A stretch of 17,151 nucleotides of DNA from Lachnospiraceae bacterium. GTDB taxonomy: Bacteria; Bacillota_A; Clostridia; Lachnospirales; Lachnospiraceae. The notes below the pieces were generated by a model. It saw only the letters and a program-made list of their open reading frames with translations, was not told the DNA's origin and made no database searches. Location of the stretch: assembly GCA_017613595.1 (NCBI GenBank), contig JAGADM010000145.1, positions 1-17,151 of the forward strand, given 5' to 3'. Positions 1-6,944 of this stretch are shown piece by piece. The translations under genes were made by a program, and so were the position numbers. The number at the start of each line of letters is the position of its first letter. Positions within the stretch are counted from its first letter, which is position 1.

Positions 1-339
1 GAAGAACCATACGTAAACCGGCAGATTGTCGGTGTCGCTCTTCGCGTTGGTCCATACGTTCAGGTACAGGCAGTCCTCGTCCATCGGAATCTCCGGATCC
101 ACGTGCCACTCACGGCAGTAGATGTCGGTTCCGAGACCGGGTGTGTCCTGCATCGAGATCGGTCCGAACGTGTAGCAGTCACGCACGCCTTCCCAATCGG
201 CTGCGGGCTGCGGCGCACGCCAGCGGTTCTTTCCTACCGGCGGTGCGGCAAAGGGAATCCCCTTGAATACGCTGATGCGGGTGTTGTTGCCCGGCAGGCC
301 GCGTACCAAACCATTTTCCGTTTTTACTACTTTTAACAT
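1..339 (-). CDS. Type-B carboxylesterase, N-terminal part (cut by window edge)
   Basis: This is the first 113 residues of a carboxylesterase/lipase of the alpha/beta-hydrolase type-B family (PnbA and cholinesterase relatives), which hydrolyse carboxylic esters. The N-terminal signatures are clear: a GIPFAAPPVGKNRW segment near residues 22-35, then RAPQP, and an EDCLYLNVW motif near residues 87-95, with the family's paired Cys positions (C46 and C89). The catalytic Ser, Glu and His lie beyond the window. The ATG at 339 has a GGAGG at 346-350 with ideal spacing and a strong promoter further upstream. No signal peptide is visible, so a cytoplasmic enzyme is likely. The natural substrate cannot be told from this fragment. 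Family assignment is firm. Confidence 0.9.
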   Translation of the reverse strand, partial: MLKVVKTENGLVRGLPGNNTRISVFKGIPFAAPPVGKNRWRAPQPAADWEGVRDCYTFGPISMQDTPGLGTDIYCREWHVDPEIPMDEDCLYLNVWTNAKSDTDNLPVYVWFF

Positions 340-380
340 AAATATCCTCCTTGTAACGGACTGGGGCCCGTACTCCTTTC

Positions 381-409
381 AGTATAGCAAAGATATTCAG
401 ATGTTTCAA
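381..409 (-). promoter_or_regulatory. Sigma-A promoter of the carboxylesterase gene
   Basis: Read on the minus strand there is TTGAAA (404-409), a 17-base spacer, and TATACT (381-386), with a TG one base before the -10 (extended -10). It lies about 40 bases upstream of the ATG at 339 and just downstream of the preceding terminator. Confidence 0.75.
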
Positions 410-455
410 TGAATAAATATTTTAAAAACATGTTGTTTTTTATCCGAAAAATGAA

Positions 456-482
456 AAAACGCCGGCACAAAACCGACGTTTT
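456..482 (-). terminator. Rho-independent terminator of the membrane-protein pair
   Basis: Arms 456-465 and 473-482 form a 10-base-pair stem (one G-U pair) around a 7-base loop. On the minus strand the second arm ends in a T run and continues T-rich. It sits 10 bases past the stop of the 492-1226 gene. Confidence 0.8.
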
Positions 483-491
483 AAAGTCCTG

Positions 492-1226
492 TTATTCCGC
501 TTCAGCGACAGGTTTCCGAACCTTCGCCGAACGGCGTTTCCGCTTCGGCAGGTCCGCCGAAAATCTTGATGCCGCGATCGTGTAAAACGCGGCCTGAAAG
601 AGCAGCGCCATTCCTGCACAGATACCATCCCAGTCGCCTGCCATAAAATCCGAAGGAAGCGGGACGAAAAATGTCACCGCGTACACGTGTAGCAGTACAA
701 TTGCTATGATTCCGGACTTCAGCAGCTTCTCCTGCGGATGCGCCTTTTTGCATACCCATATCGTGCCGATTGTCATGATCATATAGCCGATATAGATGAG
801 CGCGATCACAACCGGATTGAGTTCCCCTCCGCCCACTGCGAACGCAATGACAGCGGCGGCAAATGCAATAACCGGTCCCAGATAGACGGGAAACTCCTTT
901 ATCGCCTTGACCAGGCGGTACATCACCAGGCACATGAGGACGACAATGAACATATTGAGAAGAAGGAACGCCGTTTCAAACTCCCCGAGTCTGTCCGTAT
1001 CTGAAACGGAACCGCTACCCGTTCTGTCAAGCGCTCCGACAAATACGAAAAGAACCATGAATATGAGCAGGTACACGGAATAAAACATTGCCCCGATCGA
1101 CAGCCACATGGAACGGCACGTGCTTCGAAGAAGTTTTGCCGTAAGCGGATAACGCTTCCGCTCCTCCTGTGTTTCCGCCGGTGCATCCGGATTGACTTCG
1201 GTTACAAAAACTCTTTCCTGTTCCAT
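492..1226 (-). CDS. Six-helix integral membrane protein, unknown function
   Basis: A 244-residue protein that I do not recognise. A polar N-terminus of about 35 residues is followed by six hydrophobic segments, at roughly residues 43-70, 86-108, 117-138, 143-165, 175-195 and 209-228, and a basic C-terminal tail (KRKRR). No catalytic or transport motif stands out. The ATG at 1226 was chosen over an upstream in-frame ATG because a GGGGGAG ribosome site lies 4 bases ahead of it; that site follows directly on the stop codon of the preceding gene. This close packing points to translational coupling with the 1237-1977 membrane protein, and the two may work as a pair. A strong terminator follows. 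Confidence is in the gene, not in any function. Confidence 0.8.
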   Translation of the reverse strand: MEQERVFVTEVNPDAPAETQEERKRYPLTAKLLRSTCRSMWLSIGAMFYSVYLLIFMVLFVFVGALDRTGSGSVSDTDRLGEFETAFLLLNMFIVVLMCLVMYRLVKAIKEFPVYLGPVIAFAAAVIAFAVGGGELNPVVIALIYIGYMIMTIGTIWVCKKAHPQEKLLKSGIIAIVLLHVYAVTFFVPLPSDFMAGDWDGICAGMALLFQAAFYTIAASRFSADLPKRKRRSAKVRKPVAEAE

Positions 1227-1236
1227 TTGTCTCCCC

Positions 1237-1977
1237 CTATTCATCTTTGAACACATCATCCGTACGCTTAAAAAAGCGGTAAAGGATGAAAAAACCGATT
1301 GTCGAAGCAAGTGCCGCGAGCACTGCGGTTACATTGTCCAGCCAATCCGCAGACTCACCGCCCGCAGATGCCTTTACGGCAATCATGCCCACTGTCAGAA
1401 CAACTCTCACGACGGCTGTGATGAGCCATATCCGCCTTGTTCTTCGCCCGAATTCAGCCAGTTCCTCATGACCGATTGCGCCGCATACCGTGATGGTCGC
1501 CGATACGGTCAGGAACATTACGGCAATCGGGATCAGGTCGAAAATCTGCGAAAGAATACCGCCATCAATCTGTAAGACGATCCTCATGACAAGATCGGCG
1601 ATATAGACGGCCACCGCCCCGAGAGCGAACAGGTATCCTTTGAATTCATTCTTTCCGCGGTTCAGCCCGATCAGTATGTTGATGTATCCGTAGATGGATG
1701 CCGCGGAAGCACCGAACAGAATCAAACCGAGCACCGTTATGAACAGCTTTTTTGTAAGCTCAGGGAAAGCCGTCAATCCGTTAAGGACCACAATGACAGC
1801 CGACGCGATTGCTAAAAACAGCAGGGCCTCGGTAATCTTCTCCACACAAAACGCGGTCTCGGGATAACGGTGCGCGGGCGGCTCCTTCTTTCCTCCTGCC
1901 CCGCCTGCTCCGTTCTCCGACGGAACCTTTTCCGCCAGACCGTCATGATAAAAATCCGACCAGTCGTTTCCCACCAT
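1237..1977 (-). CDS. Six-helix integral membrane protein, unknown function
   Basis: A 246-residue protein with a polar, Gly/Ala/Lys-containing N-terminal segment of about 43 residues and then six predicted membrane helices (about 46-68, 77-101, 112-135, 142-167, 180-200 and 215-236), ending in a short charged tail. It resembles its downstream neighbour in size and layout, though I cannot claim sequence homology by eye. The ATG at 1977 is preceded by GAGGGGGG with close spacing. A weak promoter-like pair, TTGTTA (2046-2051) and TAACCG (2023-2028) with a 17-base spacer, lies upstream. First gene of a two-gene unit. The function is unknown; the protein is not a recognisable transporter. Confidence 0.78.
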   Translation of the reverse strand: MVGNDWSDFYHDGLAEKVPSENGAGGAGGKKEPPAHRYPETAFCVEKITEALLFLAIASAVIVVLNGLTAFPELTKKLFITVLGLILFGASAASIYGYINILIGLNRGKNEFKGYLFALGAVAVYIADLVMRIVLQIDGGILSQIFDLIPIAVMFLTVSATITVCGAIGHEELAEFGRRTRRIWLITAVVRVVLTVGMIAVKASAGGESADWLDNVTAVLAALASTIGFFILYRFFKRTDDVFKDE

Positions 1978-2061
1978 TCATCCCCCCCTCGCTGATTTGT
2001 TCCCGTTCCATCGGAAATTCGCCGGTTAGGCGTGCGTATCTCCGATAACAAACCGGCTCTT

Positions 2062-2087
2062 CGGCCGCCCGTTTAACCGGGCAGCCG
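2062..2087 (-). terminator. Probable terminator after the GH27 gene
   Basis: A GC-rich 10-base-pair stem (2062-2071 with 2078-2087, one G-U pair) with a 6-base loop, 10 bases past the GH27 stop. The following T run on the minus strand is poor (AAGAGCCGGTTTGTT), so termination may be incomplete and read-through into the membrane-protein pair is possible. Confidence 0.5.
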
Positions 2088-2097
2088 GCCGGATGTT

Positions 2098-3249
2098 TTA
2101 TTTCACCAATCTTACGCGGAACATCAGGCTGTCATGCGGTTCTACATTAGTAGAATAGCGTTCCTTATATGTTCCGACAACCTTATGCTGATAGCAGTCA
2201 TAGAATTCAAGCGACATGCCGCTCGCGTACGGAAGTCCGATGTCGAAGAATTCGAGAGACATCTCGCCCGGATGCTCACCGAAGTTGAACATGCCGACTG
2301 CGTAATCACCGTTGCTGAGCGCTCTCACGAGCGTAAAGATATTCTTCGGATTGTTCCACTGGTTCACACGGTAGAAGCTCCGGCACTCCTTATCCTGGTT
2401 GATCGCGATCACGTCGCGGTTCATCAGAATGTCGGCGGTCGCCGGTGTCATGTCGCGGATGTCGCAGCCGATCATCAGCGGGCTTCCCATAATTGACCAG
2501 AGCGCGAAATGCGTCCGGTACTCGGCGTCGCTGCAGCCGCCGATCTTCTCGGCGATCCAGGTGTTGCAGCTGCGTCCGTACATACCGACCACAAGCATGT
2601 CCATATCGTTATGACAGTATGCCCCGCCGTAAGGCGCCTTATCCATCTGTGACTCCGCGAGAGCCTTGATGGATTCCCATTTGTCCTGGATGTCGCCGGT
2701 CGAACGGAACAGCTGCGCTCCCGAAGAGCGGATCCAGCCGTGCACGTCGTCGGCTCCCCAGTTGCAGGCGCTGAACACGATGTCGCGTCCGCAGTTGCGA
2801 AGCGCCATCGCCATGCGGCGGTACAGGTTCGCGCCGTCCGCGGTCGCGGGCTTATAGCAATAGTCGTACTTCAGATAATCCACGCCCCATTCGGCAAATG
2901 TGGCGGCGTCGATGAACTCATGCTCAAAACTTCCCGGATACCCTGCGCAGGTGTGTGTTCCGGCGCATGAATACATACCGAACTTAAGTCCCTTCGAGTG
3001 GATGTAATCCGCCACTGCCTTCATACCGTTCGGAAACTTCTCCGGGTCCGGAACGAGCCGTCCGTTCTCATCGCGCTCACGGAGACTCCAGCAGTCATCA
3101 ATAACGATGTACTCGTAGCCGGCATCCTTCAGACCGCACTCGACGAACTTGTCGGCGGTCGTACGGATCAGCTCTTCGTTGATGTTCCAGCTGAATGTGT
3201 TCCAGGAATTCCACCCCATCGGCGGGGTCGGTGCCAGTAAATGTTCCAT
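2098..3249 (-). CDS. GH27 family alpha-galactosidase-type glycoside hydrolase
   Basis: A 383-residue glycoside hydrolase of family 27 (clan GH-D), which removes terminal alpha-linked galactose (some members alpha-N-acetylgalactosamine or beta-arabinopyranose) with retention. The (beta/alpha)8 barrel shows MGWNSWNTF (residues 11-19), the IDDCW motif (50-54), LKYDYC with nucleophile D129, and LFRSTGD with acid/base D186. A C-terminal beta-sandwich follows from about residue 290. There is no signal peptide, so it likely acts on imported oligosaccharides. The start at 3249 is preferred to the in-frame ATG at 3264 because AGAGG lies in good register before it. It sits just downstream of an AraC regulator that probably controls it. 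No sugar transporter is next to it. Substrate within GH27 is not resolved. Confidence 0.92.
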   Translation of the reverse strand: MEHLLAPTPPMGWNSWNTFSWNINEELIRTTADKFVECGLKDAGYEYIVIDDCWSLRERDENGRLVPDPEKFPNGMKAVADYIHSKGLKFGMYSCAGTHTCAGYPGSFEHEFIDAATFAEWGVDYLKYDYCYKPATADGANLYRRMAMALRNCGRDIVFSACNWGADDVHGWIRSSGAQLFRSTGDIQDKWESIKALAESQMDKAPYGGAYCHNDMDMLVVGMYGRSCNTWIAEKIGGCSDAEYRTHFALWSIMGSPLMIGCDIRDMTPATADILMNRDVIAINQDKECRSFYRVNQWNNPKNIFTLVRALSNGDYAVGMFNFGEHPGEMSLEFFDIGLPYASGMSLEFYDCYQHKVVGTYKERYSTNVEPHDSLMFRVRLVK

Positions 3250-3327
3250 AATCTTACCTCTCATATACGCTAATCAGGTTTTACGCAACGGCGGATGCAA
3301 ACCGCAGCCGCATCAACCCATAAGAGT

Positions 3328-3356
3328 ATCATAACATAAAAAACAATGCAGGGCAA
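3328..3356 (-). promoter_or_regulatory. Promoter of the GH27 gene, overlapping the AraC terminator
   Basis: On the minus strand TTGCCC (3351-3356), a 17-base spacer and TATGAT (3328-3333). The -35 lies inside the loop and first bases of the terminator hairpin of the upstream AraC gene. The leader to the ATG is about 70 bases. Confidence 0.6.
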
Positions 3357-3371
3357 CTGCTCTGCATTGTT
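3342..3371 (-). terminator. Rho-independent terminator of the AraC-family gene
   Basis: A perfect 10-base-pair stem (AACAATGCAG at 3342-3351 with its complement at 3362-3371) and a 10-base loop. On the minus strand the stem ends in TT and runs into TTTT. It lies about 60 bases past the regulator's stop. Confidence 0.8.
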
Positions 3372-3429
3372 CCTTTTCATCGCTCGTTTTCTTTCCCATG
3401 TCCGCTGCTCATTTCCTGCGGTGCCGCGC

Positions 3430-4263
3430 TTATACTTTGTAACGTTTACGGTAGTTGTTGGGCGTCATGTTTTCGTATTTGCCGAAAACCGTGGAAAAAT
3501 ACGACGCGCTGCGGAATCCGCACTTCTTCGCGATATCCGCCATCGGCGTGTCGGTGTTGAGGATCATATCCATCGCCATATTGAGGCGGATCCTTGTCAC
3601 ATACTCCGTGTAATGTACGTTCAGATGCTCGCGGAATATGCGGCACATATGCTGCTGCGAGATGCCGATATGGTCGGACAGCTCGCGGAGCGTTACGTCG
3701 CGGGTCACATTGTCCTTGATGTACTCAAGTGCCATGCCGAGTATCTGCTGGCTGTTCTTGCGGTAGCGGTTCATCTCATTGAGAAGGATTGTCTGCTTGA
3801 ACCACAGGATCAGGTCATATACATATCCGGAAGCGATTTCCTGTCCGAATACATTGCCGGAATTGACATTCACATAAATGCTCGTAAAGAGCCATTTAGG
3901 CGTTGTGTTATCGTTGATTGATACAACTGTCGGGCGATCCAGTCCGAGATTCTTTAAAAGACTCTCACAGGCGTCGCCGCCGAATACAACCCAGTTCGTC
4001 TCCCACGGCTCCACCGTAGGATGATATTCATAAGGGTATCCTGCAGGGATCAGAATGAAATCCCCGTCGTGCAGCATGGTCGGCACGCCGTCCGCCACAA
4101 GGACGCCCTCTCCTTTGCCGCAACGGATGATCTGATGCCAGTTCAGTCCTTCCTCCCGCACAACCTTCAGCTGTGCATCCGTTCCGCCTACACCGGCAAG
4201 AAAAATAGGCAGATATTGAGTCCCCGAAATGTCGGGATATAAGTTTCTTCCGGGTTTCGCCAT
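3430..4263 (-). CDS. AraC-family transcriptional regulator with N-terminal cupin-like domain
   Basis: A 277-residue regulator. The N-terminal part (about 15-110) looks like the AraC-type cupin ligand-binding barrel, with a GDFILIPAGYPYEY segment typical of that fold. The C-terminal part (about 175-277) holds the two helix-turn-helix motifs: VTLRELSDHIGISQQHMCRIF, then MADIAKKCGFRSASYFSTVF and the closing TPNNYRKRY. Such proteins usually activate sugar-use genes when a sugar binds. The neighbouring GH27 gene, in the same direction, is the obvious target (inference). The ATG at 4263 has an AAAGGAGA ribosome site. The gene has its own near-consensus promoter and terminator. Family assignment is firm; the ligand is unknown. 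Confidence 0.93.
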   Translation of the reverse strand: MAKPGRNLYPDISGTQYLPIFLAGVGGTDAQLKVVREEGLNWHQIIRCGKGEGVLVADGVPTMLHDGDFILIPAGYPYEYHPTVEPWETNWVVFGGDACESLLKNLGLDRPTVVSINDNTTPKWLFTSIYVNVNSGNVFGQEIASGYVYDLILWFKQTILLNEMNRYRKNSQQILGMALEYIKDNVTRDVTLRELSDHIGISQQHMCRIFREHLNVHYTEYVTRIRLNMAMDMILNTDTPMADIAKKCGFRSASYFSTVFGKYENMTPNNYRKRYKV

Positions 4264-4285
4264 ACATTTCTCCTTTCACGCGCTC

Positions 4286-4309
4286 AAAAAACGGAAAATC
4301 CCGTTTTTT
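4286..4309 (-). promoter_or_regulatory. Hairpin at the very 5' end of the AraC mRNA
   Basis: A perfect 9-base-pair stem (AAAAAACGG with CCGTTTTTT) with a 6-base loop, A-rich before and T-rich after, lying between the AraC promoter and its ribosome site. The predicted transcription start (about 4305) falls inside the first arm. It may cap and stabilise the mRNA, cause early termination, or stop plus-strand transcripts. Confidence 0.45.
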
Positions 4310-4311
4310 TT

Positions 4312-4340
4312 ATTATCCCTTGCGCCATTTTGAAAGTCAA
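4312..4340 (-). promoter_or_regulatory. Promoter of the AraC-family regulator
   Basis: Minus-strand TTGACT (4335-4340), 17-base spacer, GATAAT (4312-4317): close to the sigma-A consensus. It lies about 50 bases upstream of the ATG. Confidence 0.75.
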
Positions 4341-4375
4341 GGAACAATTTAGAAATATGAATCAGACCAAAAGAA

Positions 4376-4408
4376 AAATGCCGTATATCATTGCGCTATA
4401 CGGCATTT
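4376..4408 (-). terminator. Rho-independent terminator of the LtaS-like gene
   Basis: A perfect 12-base-pair stem (AAATGCCGTATA at 4376-4387 with 4397-4408), 9-base loop, followed on the minus strand by TTCTTTT. It lies about 30 bases past the stop at 4441. Confidence 0.85.
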
Positions 4409-4440
4409 ATTTGCATTAATTGAATGAAAATATTGAAATC

Positions 4441-6738
4441 CTATTGCATCCACCACAGCTTGTCCGCGATGGTCTTGTAGTAGTTGTTATTTAAAATCGC
4501 ACGCGAGATGTTGAATTTGTTCTTAACGATCGTCTTATAGGAATCGAGGTACATCTTCTTGTATCCGTCGTCCCATGTGTCGGCGCCGAGCAGCCACTCC
4601 GCCGCGCCGGTGTTCGCGTTGTAGCGCACGTAATCGGTGATAAAGCTGTAATCCTTGAACTGCACGAGACCGAGTGAATCGGAGAAGATATCGGTACCCA
4701 TGTACAGTCTCGAATCGTACTCGATACCCATCAGGTTCAGAACGGTAGGCAGAATATCAAGGCTGCATGCCGCCTTTGAAATCGTCTGCGGGCGGATATT
4801 CGGATTCCAGATGATCAGATGCTCCTTATACCGCTCAAAGGTCGGATCGATCTTATGTCCCGCGAGCTCATTACGCGATGCTTCGGGAAGTCCGTACGGA
4901 TAATGGTCGCCGGACATGACGATCAGCGTATTGTCAAGGACGCCGGCTTCGTCCAGTTTGGTGATCAGGTAATTGACCGCGTTCTCCAGCTCGATATTGC
5001 AGGCGAGATAGCATTTGGCCTGTTCGCTGTAAGGAAGATCCTTGACCTCGTTGCGGTGCTTGCGGCCCATCGCGTTGTCGCCCCACTCATATACCATATG
5101 ACCGCTCATGGTCATGAAGTACACGTGGAAATGCTCTTCGTTGATAAACATCGGAATCGCCTGCTCCATCATCTCGAGGTCGGATTCCGGGAACTGTTCG
5201 GTAATGTTCAGACCGCGGCCGCGGGCGATAAATTCATAGCCCATGTTGGGGTGGGATTTGTCGCGGTCATAATAGGTCGCGGAATGGTTGTGGAACGCGT
5301 AGGTCGTGTAGCCCATCGCGTTATAAATGTGCCCAAGGCAGCAAGCCATCACATTCCTCGAAGAACGGCTGAAGCTGCTCGACTGCTGGATATCCGGAAG
5401 CAGACCCGTGCACACCGTGTACTCGCCGTCACTCGTACTCGTGATCCAGTAAGGCGTATAGAAATTGTCAAAGTAGAAACCGCTGTGAACCATGCGGTAA
5501 AGCGTCGGCGTCGTATCCTCGCGGATTGCCAGCGGATGGAACGTTTCGCAGGTCATAACGATGAGGTTATACCCTTCGAACATTCCGGTATATTCGTTCT
5601 TGTTGGTCGGCGTTACATTGGCCAGATACTCGTTGATAGTCTTGATCGCGCTGCTCGAGGACGTCGAAGCCATGTAGCTGAAATCGAGGTCAAGCACGTG
5701 AGGCGAACGGTCAACCGGCGTCGGTGTAGGCGTCGGCGTCGCACCCGGGTCACGGTTTGGCTCGGGCGTCGGTTCCTCGGTCGGAGCCAGAGTCGGCGTC
5801 GCAATCGGCGGAATCACGATCGTAACGGCGTCGGTATCGACATCACCCACCGCCTTTTCATCGTACGTGATCTTACGGCATACATCCTGGATCAGACCGA
5901 CCATGATGCCGTTCTGACGGACACACCGGTCGGGCTGCCAATCTTTATAAAAGGAACTGAACCGGCCGTTCAGACGGGCTCCCTTGCTGTCGATCATGGA
6001 AAATACGATACCCGCGCACAGTGCTCCCATGCCTACGGCACGAAGCATAAACCGGCCGGGAAGTCTCTTGTGACGGTAGCCCTTCCGCCGAAGGACCGCA
6101 TACGCGATAAGCGGAATAAGAAGCAGCAGAACAAGCGGCATTCTGGACCACAGCGCGCTTAAGCCCGCCTTCCAGAATTCCTTCGCGTCACCCGCGTTAC
6201 CCATTACGGAAAAGGTGAGATAGTTATTAAAAATCTGGTGATAAGTAGCCTGCACGGTGAACCAGACGGTGATTGCTCCGAGCATGGACCAGCTTACAAT
6301 CTTAGCCGCGAAATCCTTAAGGAATCCGGCCGCAGCCGCATACAGAAAACCGATCGCAGCCGCAAAGAAAAGAATATAGAAAACAGAACTGTCATGTATT
6401 CCCTTATTCAGATAGATATGGAACATCACCTCGTCCCATACAAGAACTGCCGAAGGAAAGAACAGCTGCAGAAGAACCGACCGGAAAGAGATCTTCTCCT
6501 TTTTCGCAACCGGCGGTGCGTCCGGAAGATCATCAATCGACTCTTTCAGAACATCCGGAAGCGAGCTCTCGTCAAAAAGGACCGTCTTAAGGTCAATATC
6601 ACCGTCAAAGGAGTCTTCGCACGAAACCTTCTCCGACATATCATCGACGGCATCCAACTCCGGGAACGCATTGAAGATTACGATCTCGTCGTCGAGGATT
6701 TCCTCCAGTTCTCTGTTGTCCCTGTTGTTATCCGACAT
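4441..6738 (-). CDS. LtaS/sulfatase-fold membrane phosphoglycerol transferase
   Basis: A 765-residue membrane enzyme of the lipoteichoic-acid synthase family (alkaline-phosphatase/sulfatase fold), which moves glycerol phosphate from phosphatidylglycerol to a cell-surface acceptor outside the membrane. Layout: an acidic cytoplasmic tail (1-75); five hydrophobic segments (about 86-110, 118-140, 147-166, 199-216 and 230-249); a Pro/Thr-rich linker with PT repeats (311-345); and the catalytic domain (about 388-700). Family motifs are present: LIVMTCETFHP with metal ligand E398, a WITSTSDGEY segment carrying the nucleophile region (T433-T435), MTMSGHMVYEW, and MSGDHYPYG with D611/H612. It is longer than typical LtaS (about 640) because of the tail and linker. 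The ATG at 6738 has AGAGG ahead of it. A single-gene unit. The exact polymer made (LTA or other phosphoglycerol decoration) is not settled. Confidence 0.85.
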   Translation of the reverse strand: MSDNNRDNRELEEILDDEIVIFNAFPELDAVDDMSEKVSCEDSFDGDIDLKTVLFDESSLPDVLKESIDDLPDAPPVAKKEKISFRSVLLQLFFPSAVLVWDEVMFHIYLNKGIHDSSVFYILFFAAAIGFLYAAAAGFLKDFAAKIVSWSMLGAITVWFTVQATYHQIFNNYLTFSVMGNAGDAKEFWKAGLSALWSRMPLVLLLLIPLIAYAVLRRKGYRHKRLPGRFMLRAVGMGALCAGIVFSMIDSKGARLNGRFSSFYKDWQPDRCVRQNGIMVGLIQDVCRKITYDEKAVGDVDTDAVTIVIPPIATPTLAPTEEPTPEPNRDPGATPTPTPTPVDRSPHVLDLDFSYMASTSSSSAIKTINEYLANVTPTNKNEYTGMFEGYNLIVMTCETFHPLAIREDTTPTLYRMVHSGFYFDNFYTPYWITSTSDGEYTVCTGLLPDIQQSSSFSRSSRNVMACCLGHIYNAMGYTTYAFHNHSATYYDRDKSHPNMGYEFIARGRGLNITEQFPESDLEMMEQAIPMFINEEHFHVYFMTMSGHMVYEWGDNAMGRKHRNEVKDLPYSEQAKCYLACNIELENAVNYLITKLDEAGVLDNTLIVMSGDHYPYGLPEASRNELAGHKIDPTFERYKEHLIIWNPNIRPQTISKAACSLDILPTVLNLMGIEYDSRLYMGTDIFSDSLGLVQFKDYSFITDYVRYNANTGAAEWLLGADTWDDGYKKMYLDSYKTIVKNKFNISRAILNNNYYKTIADKLWWMQ

Positions 6739-6809
6739 AAAAACCTCTGGTACTTTCTATCCGCAGCACCGGCATACATAATACACCGATGATATATTAC
6801 AACTCTCGT

Positions 6810-6838
6810 ATTATAGCTTATGGAAGAAGCTTTTCCAC
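6810..6838 (-). promoter_or_regulatory. Promoter of the LtaS-like gene
   Basis: A perfect minus-strand -10 TATAAT at 6810-6815. The -35 at the best distance (GTGGAA, 6833-6838) matches only three of six consensus bases. The leader to the ATG is about 65 bases. Confidence 0.5.
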
Positions 6839-6894
6839 CAATTTAACAAAAATATCATATTTTTTTCATGAAAGCAAGTGGGGATAACGAAAAA

Positions 6895-6920
6895 CTGCAG
6901 GCGGTCAAATCCGCCTGCAG
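6895..6920 (-). terminator. Rho-independent terminator of ald
   Basis: A perfect 10-base-pair GC-rich stem (CTGCAGGCGG at 6895-6904 with 6911-6920) and 6-base loop, followed on the minus strand by TTTTT. It lies about 24 bases past the ald stop. Confidence 0.88.
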
Positions 6921-6944
6921 TCATTAACTTATCCTTGCATTGTA

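Noticed and set aside
103..336. Plus-strand open frame opposite the carboxylesterase
   Set aside because: The minus strand carries clear family motifs with a promoter and ribosome site. The plus frame has none.
5706..5812. GTCGG-rich repeats as a DNA repeat array
   Set aside because: They simply encode the Pro/Thr linker of the LtaS-like protein. The period follows codons and there are no spacers.
4819..6162. Long plus-strand open frame (447 codons) opposite the LtaS-like gene
   Set aside because: It mirrors the codon structure of the real gene, is strongly Arg/His/Val biased, has no ribosome site, and has no recognisable domain.
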